The notes under the pieces were generated by a model. It made no database searches and was not told the origin of the DNA. It saw only the letters and a list, made by a program, of their open reading frames with translations. This document shows, piece after piece, positions 54,227-64,000 of a stretch of 64,000 bases of DNA. The translations under genes and the position numbers were made by a program. The stretch lies in assembly GCA_014218235.1 (NCBI GenBank), contig CM024755.1, forward strand, positions 35,608,713-35,672,712, in the 5' to 3' direction. Position 1 is the stretch's first letter. Every line of letters starts with the position of its first letter. The DNA comes from Colocasia esculenta. Its lineage: Eukaryota; Streptophyta; Magnoliopsida; Alismatales; Araceae.

Positions 54227-57200
54227 TATAGCACCCCAGAAATTTTAATTACATAAAAACTCAAATAAATGGAAATAAATAATTTCCATAATATCAGAAT
54301 ATTTAAACATACGTAGCATTATCGTATGTGCTAAAACACATCAGAAAATTTCGTAAAAAATTTAAATCAACCTCACACATTATTACTAAATGTTCCACAA
54401 AGAAATTTGTGCCAAGAAAAATCGGATTAGCCAAGTTTAAAGTGTTTTGCGACTTATTATCGTAATTCATAAATAAGTCGAAAAATCATTATCACACGTA
54501 CTTGGATGAGTCATAAAATTAAATAAAAATCATATACGGACTTCAAATAATATCCTCTAATGACCCATAAAGAAATTTGGGTCAATAAAAATTATTTGGG
54601 CTAGGTTTAAGAGTTATTGTGATCGATTATCCAAATTAGGAAACAAGTCGAAAAACCGTTAACATTGGAGAGACTTATAACATTATATATTAATGACCCA
54701 ATATCATAATTGGGCCAATGGACATCATTTGGCCCAAAAACCAAATGAAGCAAGAAAATGTATGGAAATTCGTAGCTTAAATAAGCTGAAATTAGAAAGA
54801 GGCAATTAGAGTTGAATTGGGATGGGAACATGCATTCTTGGCAACCCAAATTCATGATTAACTATGGGGGGAGGTTTCCTAAAGCCTCACACATTCTAAT
54901 GGAGGAAGAAATCCTCAAATTAGGAAACTAATATGTCAAAACCGCAACCCTAGTTTCCTTGTCACAATAAGACTCCTAAATACCATGGATGCTTAAATAC
55001 TCTCCACCAAACCCTTGGGGACGAGTTTACATCTTGTTGGGGTCGTGTGGAGGAGTTCTTGGCTGCTGGGGAGCAGGAGATCGCCCACACCAAGCCGTTC
55101 TTCTTCCCCGTTGCGTCTGCTGCGACCTGCACAGATAGTCATCTTGAAGTCGACCAAAGGTAGGTAAAACCATAACCAAACCTTGCAAGGCTTATATCCC
55201 TGGAAATAGGGTCGAGTCTAGTTTCTAACCCCACTGGTTTCACTATTTTGCACTGAGTAGATCGGGTACAGTAAGCATTCTCCTGCAAGTGGTCTGAACA
55301 CGAGTTTTCAGGAAAAATGGGACTTCTTCAACCCAGAAGGTAGATTTTCTCGGGCCAAACCTTAACATATCCTATACCAATGTGTAGAGCATCAAGTTAA
55401 CTTTCGTTTCCCACTGGTTTCATCTAATTCCAATGAGTAGTTTTTTATAATTATAAGCGTTTTCCCCAAGTCGCGCATTGTCAGGGCTTTTCCCATTCTT
55501 TATATGTTGCATGCGATTCAAGACCGAATTAGAGAAAAAACTCAACATGAAAGTTTTTCTACTAATTGTCCTTGTCATGTTTTGTGTTGAACATTTTGTT
55601 AAATGTCAATAGTTAGAGAGTTATAAGCATGGTAAGAGGGTCACTGCATGATACTGTGTTTTCGGGTTGCATTTGGCTTTTATGTTTGTGTCGAATTATC
55701 ATGCATCTCAAGGTTGTTTAAAATTATTTAAAAATCATAGTCTGTATCTATTCCATGTTCCCAACAACTTTCATGATGAGACTTTTGTCCTAAAAGCCCT
55801 AATTATTTTGGCATCATACCTTGCAAAGTAAATCTTGCATTTGACTGTTCTCAGTCTTCTATACCTCATGTTAGACTTGATTAAAGCTTATCGAAACCAT
55901 CAGTGTTTTCAAATTCCGATTTACTGGAACCACCCTTGCATGTCTAGGTTGGTTTAAACTAGTTTCGTGATTTTTCATGCACTGTACAATTTGTTCTCTA
56001 TTTTTGAAGCACCCTATGTCAATATAAGGCAGTTCTGGACCGCAATCCAAGAACATGTCTTTTCTCTGTCGCATTCAGGCGCAGACCCTATGAACGCGAT
56101 GGCCCGATAGGCCGCATTCTGGGGTCTTGTCGCAACAGCAAACCCGTCGCATTGTGAACGCGACGAGCGCCGCCGTCGCTATCCCTCTGCCTATTCTGAC
56201 TGACCCGTCGCATTCTGTCCTGATCTCGTCGCGACCCTTACTGGGGTGCATCGTGATCTCAGAATTTTGCATGAAACCCCACTTATTTTTTTTTTTTTGC
56301 AAATCTTACCGCTATACCCGAGGTCTGTATCGAGTGTCTGATTTGCATGTCTTGGGTCTGATCATTACATGATATCTGTTTAATGGCTTAAAAGTGTTTA
56401 ACCCATTTAAAAAGCTCTAATTACTCGAACATTATTCTAATTGCTTTCTTAATGACCTGACCATTCATGTAACTTTTGATTCACTCTTTGTATTGTTCTA
56501 GCTTATTAAAATGATAACCTGCTATCTTAAAATCTTACAATCCATGTTTAGTTAAAGTGCATAGTTTCATGTCATGTTATCATGTTAATTGCTTTCCGCG
56601 AGTTTGAGACCGATGGATTGTGATTGAGACACGCGTACATCACTACACACTTGCACATCTAAGTAGCCCTTTTCTTGGGAATTTGGAAGCTTTCAACCGG
56701 TCATTCCGAATCGGTAGACTAGCGACCTTTTCTCCAAGGTCTCCGAAAAACTCCTCTGACCATGGATTCCCACATGGCCGACGAGTTGGTTGTACCATTG
56801 AAGTTCCCTGGAGATAGCGTGCACTTCCTCTCTCGTCTTGTTCTCGTGAGTGTGATTTACAATCTAGACTAAAGCCATTAATGAAAAGATTGAACTAAAG
56901 TATAAATCATACCGTTATGCTGCCGAATTTATCTCTTGACCATTGTTATCATGAAATCATGTTCAAATTGCTTATTACTTGTTCCCGTCATCCTCATGAA
57001 CATGACATTACAAATGCTTACTTATTGAAACTCTCATTGGCCATTGTTAATGATTGTGGGTATCTACATATAAAAATTGAAATGAGATGCTGACCGGGCA
57101 CGACGAGTGTCCAAGGGCTCCAGTCTAGCCCCAATGACGGAGAGTCATAAATATATTGTTAACCATGGAGTATAATGATTACTAGCATTGCATCTGCGCT

Positions 57201-57720
57201 GGGAGTCTTGCTTGCTTGTTGAATGATAGATACAATAACCACATACACGTGTCCTGGTGTACATTCTTGATGGATCTTTTCTTGGTGTACATTAGTGTCT
57301 ACGTGCCTGATTAGTGTTACATGATCGTGCTCGTGCGTGCTTGCTTGCTTGTGTGATATGGCCATCATGCATTTATTGCAATTTACATGATATCTTGCAT
57401 GCTTGTTACATGCCTCACTCTTGACAACATATTGCTCGTTATATTCTTGCTCTATCACGATCACTCTCTCTCTCTAGCTTGTTTCATGTATCATGTTTTA
57501 ATGAGTTTTATCCGTACATGCATATCATGACAACCATCGTGCTTACCTAGTTCTAAATTGCTAATCACTTATATCATTGCCCGCACATTGAGATATAAAT
57601 CCTACTGGGCTAGTTTGCTCATCCCCTACTTTTACCCAATCTAGGTGACTATGAAGTTCAAGAGGAAGAGCAAGTCGAGGATGGGAATGCGTCCGAGTGA
57701 AGAGCGTTCCAACTATGAGT
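54227..57720 (+). mobile_element. LTR D of another chromovirus, plus strand, cut by a CACTA transposon
   Basis: It begins TATAGCACCCC, where a TG start has probably become TA. It holds about 3.5 kb of non-coding LTR with a GC-rich block (56090-56260) and CTACTGGGC (57602-57610) followed by GCTCATCCCC. By analogy with chromovirus C it lacks the last 240-250 bp. The CACTA element begins at 57721. Whether D is a solo LTR or a full element cannot be told from the window. Confidence 0.75.
56090..56260. repeat. GC-rich repeat block in LTR D
   Basis: GAACGCGATGG, TTGTCGCAAC, GTGAACGCGACG and CGTCGCGACCC words form the single block typical of the Tekay/Del-like LTRs here. Confidence 0.6.
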
Positions 57721-57732
57721 CACTACAAGAAA
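57721..57732 (+). repeat. CACTA 5' terminal inverted repeat
   Basis: CACTACAAGAAA is a canonical CACTA terminus. Confidence 0.85.
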
Positions 57733-57757
57733 TCCTAGCTCTGCCTACACAAGTTGC

Positions 57758-57920
57758 TTACGGTTCAGTATATTCGTAAGCTATTCGTATGGATAGACAT
57801 ATCTATACTTACGGACTATACATGTCGTAAGTATATCAGACAAACTTTGTTCTTTAACTTTTAAGATATGCCTACCCCTATGGCGTAATGTCGTAAGCAC
57901 ATAACTATTTCATTTACCTA
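57758..57920. repeat. CACTA subterminal repeats
   Basis: CTTACGG, CGTAAG and CTACGG words occur at least six times in both orientations. In En/Spm-type elements such subterminal words bind the accessory transposase protein. Confidence 0.7.
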
Positions 57921-57931
57921 CGGAGTTTTAA

Positions 57932-59746
57932 TTGGGCGCCCATTCAACTTTGGCCTCCTGCGCCCCGATTGAAGGGAAAAAAACCCCTTTCGACCCCTTG
58001 CCTCCACTCTCCTCCTTTGACCCCTCCACTCTCCTCCTTCGACCCCTTGCCTCCACTCTCCTCCTAGCAAAAAAGGGCAGCAGCGGCGATAGGCTAGGGC
58101 AACAGCGGCGAAAGGGCAAGCAGTGGCCTCTCCTGCCGAACTTGCGAAGGCGGTAGCAGGCAGGCAGCGCGACAGAACTTGCGGAGAAGGTGGTAGCAGG
58201 CAGCGCCGTCAGCGGTTTAGGGCAAGCAACGGCCCGTGCCTCACATTTGTAGCTGAAGCAGGCGGCGAATTTGCGGCGACAGCAGGGGAAGGACACTCCG
58301 GCCACCCATTCCTCCTTCCCCTATTCCTCCGCGTGTCGTCCACGCCGCCGGGCGTCTCCTGCTGACCCCATCGCCTTCTTCCTCCTCCGCTTTGTAGCGG
58401 GCGATTGGCCTCTCCCACTGCTCGTCCCCCGCCGCCCGTTTTCTCAGGAAGGCTGTGCTACTGTGGTCTATTTTTTGCAAAGTTGTGGGCCGACTGATCG
58501 CCAAAGGTGAGTCCGTCGCGGCGAAGGTGAGTACTCTTTTCCGTTTTCTTTGCTTCTTTGTCTCCCTCATAGTTGGGTTAAGGTTGAATGTGTGTATACT
58601 GATGACGACCGTCTTGATGGGAACCCCATTTTTTAGAATCCAAATTTAGCCCACCTGTGTGTGCCTGCTCAGCTTCTATGGTCTTTTGGCAGTGTGCTTA
58701 GCTTTTATTTCCTAGTGTTGATCAATTTTGGTGCCACTGAGTGATGGATAATCATTAGAGAACATCTTTGCATGACACCTTAGCATCCTTTAGTTGTGTG
58801 TGTTATCACACGTCGTGTGCACAACACCTTAGCATCCTTTAGTTGGCCTCAAGAACTCATCTTGCACAGGGCTGGGTGGCCATCCAAGGTATTAAGTATG
58901 TTTTTTATTGGCCCAAAAAGGAATATTATAGACTGTGTAAGCCCTCACCTCCTAGCAACTTGTCTTTGATTAATTGCAATGGCCCTCCTTTAATGGTAAT
59001 CTTGGAGTAGATTTCAAAGATACACAAAGATTAGGCTCTTGGGTCTACCTGTGACCTGACAGAATTAAGTAACTAGGATTAAGGAATATCTTAGAGGAGT
59101 GTCTCAAAGCAGACACCAAAGCATCACATTATTTTTGTTTTAACAAAGGTTGAACTAGGGACAACATCTGGGGATGGAGTGATCTCCCAGAATTTAATTA
59201 ACAGGGGGCAGGCAAAGCCATGTCCTGCAACCTTATCTCTAAGGCTTTGTGATTGTGATGGCTGGCTGGTCAACTGTTTCACAGGCACTGGTTGTCCCAG
59301 TGGGATTAATCAGATGCAACTGCGCAATCTCTCACCAACTCTTATTGATGGTTGAAATGGCATTTGCACTCAAAACTATGAGCTGTATAATATTCTGAAG
59401 GATGGGATAAAACATGGGTAAGAAATTGCCATTGTTGAACTTTTCTCTCTGTGGTAAGAATGGAGAATACCTTTGCCATTTCAAAGATTCTCATTGTTTG
59501 TTTTGTGCTCTAGCACTCCTTTTTTATTGTCCTATTAATGTTAGTATCATGTGCTAATTATATCAAAACTATAACAATGATATATCATACCGTAGTTGAG
59601 TCATGCCTTGGGACACTCTATTTTCAGCTTTTTGGCATGTTCTTTCCCATGTACTCTACCTTGTCCTATCGTTAGACAATTCATTGGACATCTGGCAACA
59701 TTTATAGTATGAAGAATATAATGTAAATGATTTTTTTTTTTTGTAG
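57932..59746 (+). other. Presumed CACTA first exon and 5' intron
   Basis: The GC-rich leader ends in two consecutive 5' splice-site matches, AG/GTGAGT at 58507 and 58527. About 1.2 kb of AT-rich intron-like sequence follows, ending in a T run and TTGTAG (59741-59746). The transposase ATG comes nine bases later. The splice sites are inferred from sequence. Frames in the leader (such as 57928-58305 on the minus strand) match nothing I know. Confidence 0.5.
57989..58066. repeat. Short tandem repeat in the CACTA exon 1 region
   Basis: Two and a half diverged copies carry the words GCCTCCACTCTCCTCC and GACCCC. The repeat lies in a GC-rich stretch whose reading frames I do not assign to any protein. 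Confidence 0.65.
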
Positions 59747-59755
59747 TTAGACGTT

Positions 59756-59889
59756 ATGGATTGGAGTTGGATGGATAAATTGAAGAATACAAGGGAATAT
59801 ATGGATGGAGTTGACACATACATTCAATTTGCTTCTGCTCATTTTGCTCCATCAACAAAGATTAAGTGTCCTTGTTTGGAGTGTGTATG
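59756..59889 (+). pseudogene. CACTA transposase, N-terminal fragment
   Basis: The ATG opens a frame beginning MDWSWMDK, then YMDGVDTYIQFA and KIKCPCLEC. This is the transposase-associated zinc-binding domain that starts plant En/Spm transposases. About 44 codons remain before chromovirus E cuts the frame at 59890. The full protein would be several hundred residues longer, with its catalytic DDE part outside the window. Confidence 0.88.
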
Positions 59890-62802
59890 TGTAACACCCG
59901 GTGTCCCCGCTTCCGTCCGATGTCGTGGGATGACTGGCCACTGACGCGTCCAGGCTGGGTGACGCGTTGGTGTCGCGGCGTGGGTGTCCACCGCGATAGT
60001 CATCTGTGTCGCGACGTCCGGGTGCGTCGCTTTCTCATCGCATCTTGGTGTAACTCCTCGGGTTCTGTGTGCCTTGGCGTTGATCTTGGGATCGAGTCGG
60101 GCAGGGGTGTCACGTTCTAAATGCGACATGTTCCCTGTCGCCTTCTGGTTGAGAAGGCGACGGCCCCTGTGTCGCGTTCCGGTTGTCGCTGTGGCTGTGT
60201 GCCACGTGTCCGCATCGCAGGTGTGAAGGTGACGTGCCAGGTGTCGCGTTCACCTGAGGCGCCTGCGCGGGCGACACGTGGTCTGGCGCCTGTCGGCCTG
60301 TCAGAGGTCTTGTCGGAACTTTTGAGAAGGCGACGTGTGGGGGTGTCGCGTTCCTGTTGGGAACGCGACAGGGATCTTGTCGCGTTCTCAGGTTCCGAGG
60401 GCTTAAGGCCATTGGCCCCTCCTTTCTTCCCCTTTTTCTTCCTCTCTCCCTTTTCCCCTCTTCTCAGGCGGTGGAGGGCTCCCTCCAGCGATCCGGCGCT
60501 GTGGAGCGGCCGGGAGCTCGTGCGGAGCGGCGGCGCGTGCGTGGAGCGAGGAGGAGGCGGCCAACCAATGCGAGGGCCCCTTCGTGGGGTGGTTTCTCCG
60601 TTCTAAGGTAGTGATTTCTTGTGCCCTCTCCCATCCGGGTGGATCGGGAGCCCTCGGGGTTTTGTAGTTAGATTTACAGCTTTCCCCATGCTCCCCTCCC
60701 CGTGTGTGCTTGTGCGGTAGCTTGGGGTGACCATGGTTGGCCCCCATGCTCCGTTTAGGGCTCAGCCTGTGATCGCGACAGGGTGGCTGTCGCGATACCA
60801 GTCTGGAGGCGACGAGCAACCTGTCGCCTTCGGGTAGCGACAGGTTGGCCGTCGCGTTCCCCTTTGCCCTTCAGTTCCGGGTTTTGTTCTGAAGGCGGCA
60901 CCTTGGCTGTCGCCTTCGGGGTTGCGACAGGGCAGTCGTCGCGTTCTACCTTTTGGGGTAGCGACGATGCCCTGGTCGCCTTCTCGCCTCCGTGCCGTTT
61001 GGCTGCGGGCCAATGGCCCCGCTTGAGGTCCGGCCTTCTGACGCTGAACGCGACAGGTCGATATGTCGCGTTCAGGTCAGAAGGCGGCCCTCTGGTCGTC
61101 GTGACCTGGTAGCGACAGGCTGGCTGTCGCCTTCCTGTTCTGAAGGCGACACACTTGTGGTCGCGATCAGGTTGTTCTGGATTTTGTTCTGCTTCGTGGT
61201 GTTCCGACTTCTCGTGCCGTGCCGTGTGTGCCGGCGTTGGTCGACGGCCCCTCCGGGGTTTCCTGAAGGGGTGCCGTGTGTGCCCGTGCCTGCTGGGCTT
61301 GTCTTGGTTACAAGTCAGTTGTGCCGTTTTTGTGGTGATTGCCCGGCCTGTTCTCTTTTCGCCCGGTGCTCTGCACTTGAGGGCTTGTCCCATTTAGAGG
61401 TTGTCTCCGTTTCCTGGGACCCCCATCCTCGGGAGCCTGTTGAGGGTGTACTCCGGGCTACGAGTGTGCTCGAGTTGGCAGCCCACGTGAGCGGACTCTG
61501 AGCTGAGGGGAAAACGAGGTTTGGGCAGCGACGATGAGTCGTTTGTAGAGCTCTCTTGTCTGGGTCTGAGACGTCGAGGAGTTTGGAGTTCCTGACGCAG
61601 ACCATACAGTCCTTTGTCTCACTGCCTCTCTCTGCGTTGGTTCCGGAGCCACGTAGTGGTGCTAGGCGTGAGGCCGCAGCTTGGCCAGGCTGCGGTGTTG
61701 CGTGTGTTGGGTGTTTCTGTGGCGGCTCTGTCTCGCCCTTCGTGAGGGCGGAGGCAGGAGCTAGGCTAGTGAGCGGAGGGCGTGGACAGCGTGTCCCCCT
61801 CTTGGCTGCTAGCGGCGGTGGCTTGGTTGCTGTTGTTGTGACGACGTTTTCCTCACGACGTTTCCAAGTGTTCCTCGTTGCCCGAGCTTGCACGGCGGTT
61901 ATAGCCCGGCTATGCCTAGTTTCCGTGGGCGTCGTTGGTCTGGCCTTGGGCAGACCCGTGCTTCTGGTGGTTCCCGCTTCGGTGTTCTCTCGGTTCCGTG
62001 GTCTCGTTCTTGGGTGCCAGCCCGTGATGGCACCGGCGTGTGTAGCTTCCCGACCTGGCGGTGTGTCCGGGGTCCGGGGTGGTTCTGCTTGTAGGCCCTC
62101 GACCTTGTAGAGGTCTGAGGTGGCCGTGCTTGCGGTGAGACGTTGTTCTCACTTGGTTGTTCCGTGGTCTCGGCAGGTGTGCCGAGCGCTGCTTCCGTTT
62201 TGTGCCCGACTCCGTTGGTTTCTGTGGGAGTCGTGTGTGTGCCACGATCTTGGTTGGTGGTCGTGGCGTTGTACTGTTCTCTTCCGCTGCTTAGTAGTAC
62301 CATGCTGTAGGTGTTACTCGCTTTACAACTTCCTAGTTTAGTTTCCTGTTTTCGGAGTTCCTGCTGCTCTGGCCGGTGAGGGACTGGTAATCCCTACTGG
62401 GCCTTGTTCGCGAGGCTCACCCCCCCTACTTCCTTCAGCTAGGGGCTCGTCGTCGCGGGAGCTCGGTGTCGGACGGGTTGCGGAGGCGGCTGTGGCGCCG
62501 CGTTTTTGTCAGCAGCAGTGAGAGCGAGCGTTGTGAGCTCTTGTAGCCCGAGTGAGCTGAGAGCTGTGTTTTGCAAGTTCTCGGGGTATGCCCCTTAAGG
62601 ACTGCACCTTTCTTCTTGTACCTGTGCTTTTGCTTGGGACGTGTTGTACCACCCTTTTGTATAATGTACAGATTGTTATAGTTATTCGAATTTAGTACAT
62701 ATCTCACTAGACTTGTTCATATAACCCTTCTGGGTCTTCGGATCCGTGAGTGGCGACGCGAACTTCGGGCCCTGGTGGGGTCCGGAGGGTCGGGTCGTTA
62801 CA
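59890..62802 (+). repeat. 5' LTR of chromovirus E
   Basis: The 2913-bp LTR runs from TGTAACACCCG to GTCGTTACA, with the primer-binding site two bases later. It holds GC-rich inverted-repeat blocks (60000-60400 and 60765-61170), CTACTGGGC (62394-62402, 408 bp from the LTR end) and CTCGGGGTATGCCCC (62580-62594). It belongs to the sub-lineage of the LARD-like element and the solo LTR at 42520. The expected target duplication is GTATG (59885-59889). It is unusually GC-rich; its long frames (60121-62341) are chance frames. Confidence 0.9.
60000..61170. repeat. Two GC-rich inverted-repeat blocks in the chromovirus E LTR
   Basis: GAACGCGACA (60361-60370) and TGTCGCGTTC (60378-60387) form a perfect 10-bp inverted repeat with a 7-bp loop. 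GAACGCGACA (61046-61055) and TGTCGCGTTC (61064-61073) form another with an 8-bp loop. Many related pairs (GAAGGCGAC/GTCGCCTTC, TAGCGACA/GTCGCTACC) occur throughout. This is the best preserved example of the array in the window. Confidence 0.8.
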
Positions 62803-62804
62803 GT

Positions 62805-62816
62805 TGGTATCAGAGC
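62805..62816 (+). other. Primer-binding site of chromovirus E
   Basis: TGGTATCAGAGC lies two bases after the LTR and matches initiator tRNA-Met for all 12 bases. Confidence 0.9.
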
Positions 62817-64000
62817 GAGGGTCTACTGAGATTTGTAAGGAGTTAATAACTATAGCTGTCCCAAAGGAAGGTACTAGTGCGCTGCTGACACCGTCCGACT
62901 AGTGTTAGGCTTGTGCCTTTGATTGTTTTGCAGGTGTGCGGCTTTCCTGCAAGTTCGTGCGCGTGCTGCAAGTTGCAGTTGTTGTTGTGCCGCGTGCGTG
63001 ATGAGTGTGGTCGCTCGGCGTGTTCGTGCCGTAGCGGCACGGTTGGCGCTGGACTCGCGGCAGTGGTCTTTTCCGTATGGAGGACACTTGCAGGCAAGTC
63101 CAGGTGCGGTGCTCCTGGTCGTCTCCGGCATTTGGGTGCGTGCGTGCCGTGAAGGCTGAGAGAGCCTGCGTGTGGTGTGTCCTTCACCGGTGCAGAGTTG
63201 TGGTCTGTGGAACCGGTGGAAGGTGTCTTTGCCTTGTTGGCTGCCCCTTTGTTGTTGGGGTGTGTGTTGTCGTTGTTGTGTATTTGGCCTCGTGTGCCTG
63301 TGCGCCGTTGTGCGCTGTGCTAGGGACGCCGAGCTGAGCAGGTGTTTTGTGTGCCGTGTTGCACCGCTAGTTGAGCGCTGCGACACTCGTCTGTGGTTGT
63401 TGTCAGCCTGGCGCTGGCTGGTTGTGAACTCTAGTGAGGTGCTCCTGGAGTTCTTCTCTGTTGGTTCTGGTGGTAATGAGGTTTCCCCAGAGTTGTGCTA
63501 TGCGCGTTTCTAGTTGCTGTTGCGTTGCCCTCTAGGCTGAGGTGCATCGCTGGTTGCCCTGTGTTCTGGTGAGGTTTCCCAAAACCGTTTGCTGTTGTCC
63601 TGGTGAGGGTTTCTCTTGGGACCGTTTCGCGCTCGTTTCTGCTGTTGCTGTGCTACCTCAGAGTCTGAGATGCGCTGTTGGTTTGGCTGGTGCGTTCTGG
63701 AGGGTTTTTCCCAGAGCGGTGCCTTGGTGGTTCTGGTGGAGGTTCTCCCAGGACCAGCTTGTGTTGCTTCTGCAGTTTTGCTTACTGCAGTGTCCTTTCT
63801 GATGGTTCGTGTTGTTTGGTTGTTTGGGTTGTGCATTCTGGTGAAGGTTCTTCCCAGGATCACCCTTTGTCGCTTCTGGTGGAGGTTCTTCCCAGGAGTG
63901 CTCTGTGTTTTTTTTGGGCCACCGTTGTGTTGCCCCTGTGGTTCGAAGTGTGCCGTTTGGTTGGGCTGCGTTCTGGTGAGGTTCTCCCAGGATGGCTCTT
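62817..64000 (+). other. 5' leader of chromovirus E (no gag yet)
   Basis: At least 1.18 kb after the primer-binding site has no recognisable gag. The plus strand is G- and T-rich and poor in A. Frames in it (for example 62874-63386 minus and 63172-63513 plus) are low-complexity and match nothing. A degenerate repeat fills the last 550 bp. Gag, if present, begins beyond the window. Confidence 0.7.
63460..64000 (+). repeat. Degenerate repeats built on TTCTGGTGAGGTTCTCCCAG in the chromovirus E leader
   Basis: Variants of TTCTGGTGAGG-TTCTCCCAGGA occur near 63464, 63569, 63599, 63690, 63735, 63837, 63873 and 63970. Less conserved GTTGCT/CTGCTGTTG words lie between them. Spacing is irregular (30-105 bp), and the repeat continues past the window end. 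Confidence 0.7.

Larger units (their letters stand above)
57721..59889 (+). mobile_element. 5' part of a CACTA (En/Spm) DNA transposon
   Basis: It begins CACTACAAGAAATCC, the terminal inverted repeat of plant CACTA elements. The first 200 bp hold many CTTACGG and CGTAAG words, typical subterminal binding sites. A GC-rich presumed exon 1, an intron and the start of the transposase follow. Chromovirus E interrupts the transposase at 59890, so the 3' end lies outside the window. The 3-bp target duplication would be AGT (57718-57720). Confidence 0.85.

Noticed and set aside
57928..58570. GC-rich frames near the CACTA start as the transposase
   Set aside because: The recognisable transposase N-terminus begins at 59756. 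The GC-rich frames are open on both strands and show no domain.
60121..62341. Large GC-rich reading frames on both strands as possible host genes
   Set aside because: They lie inside an LTR with clear termini and primer-binding site. High GC removes stop codons by chance, and both strands are equally open.

Overview
This window is intergenic DNA of a flowering plant, made almost entirely of LTR retrotransposons nested inside one another. I see no host gene, rRNA or tRNA gene. The evidence is plant-type Ty1/copia and chromodomain Ty3/gypsy proteins, primer-binding sites complementary to plant initiator tRNA-Met (TGGTATCAGAGC), 5-bp target duplications, and a CACTA (En/Spm) transposon end. The sequence alone does not identify the species.

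Left part (1-12528): an old gypsy-type LTR fragment on the minus strand (about 343-2773, perhaps resuming after 11843) is interrupted by copia B (2779-11843). Copia B is a Sirevirus-like element that kept gag and a scrap of protease but lost the rest of pol. A minus-strand solo gypsy LTR (6806-9959, duplication ACCAA) sits just before its polypurine tract.

Centre (12529-46034): copia A is a second member of the same pol-less lineage, spread over 33.5 kb and bounded by the perfect duplication CTTCT. It holds a minus-strand gypsy-type element with no coding capacity (14856-23512), a minus-strand solo LTR (26020-41844, TTCTC) and another solo LTR (42520-44640, TTGTC). The first solo LTR was itself split by a young, nearly complete minus-strand Sirevirus (26380-39323, AGTAG). 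That Sirevirus encodes gag, protease, integrase, reverse transcriptase, RNase H and a long envelope-like region. Its LTRs differ at only about 1% of positions by eye.

Right part (46316-64000): chromovirus C (Tekay/Del-like, ending in a chromodomain) has lost protease and the RT core. Its 3' LTR is broken by LTR D (54227-57720). D is broken by a CACTA transposon (from 57721). The CACTA transposase is cut about 44 codons in by chromovirus E (LTR 59890-62802, leader to the window end). These last four insertions open inside the window and should close beyond it in reverse order.

Working together: only the young Sirevirus retains an intact RT-RNase H, so it, or a relative, is the sort of element that could have mobilised the gag-only copia A/B lineage. 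The strongest unexplained signals are in the LTRs. One is arrays of CpG-centred inverted repeats that recur in unrelated families with different sequences but the same layout. Others are a CCTACTG core fixed 355-410 bp from the 3' end of every gypsy LTR where both points are visible, and a near-palindromic GGGGCATACCCCGAG shared by one LTR sub-lineage.
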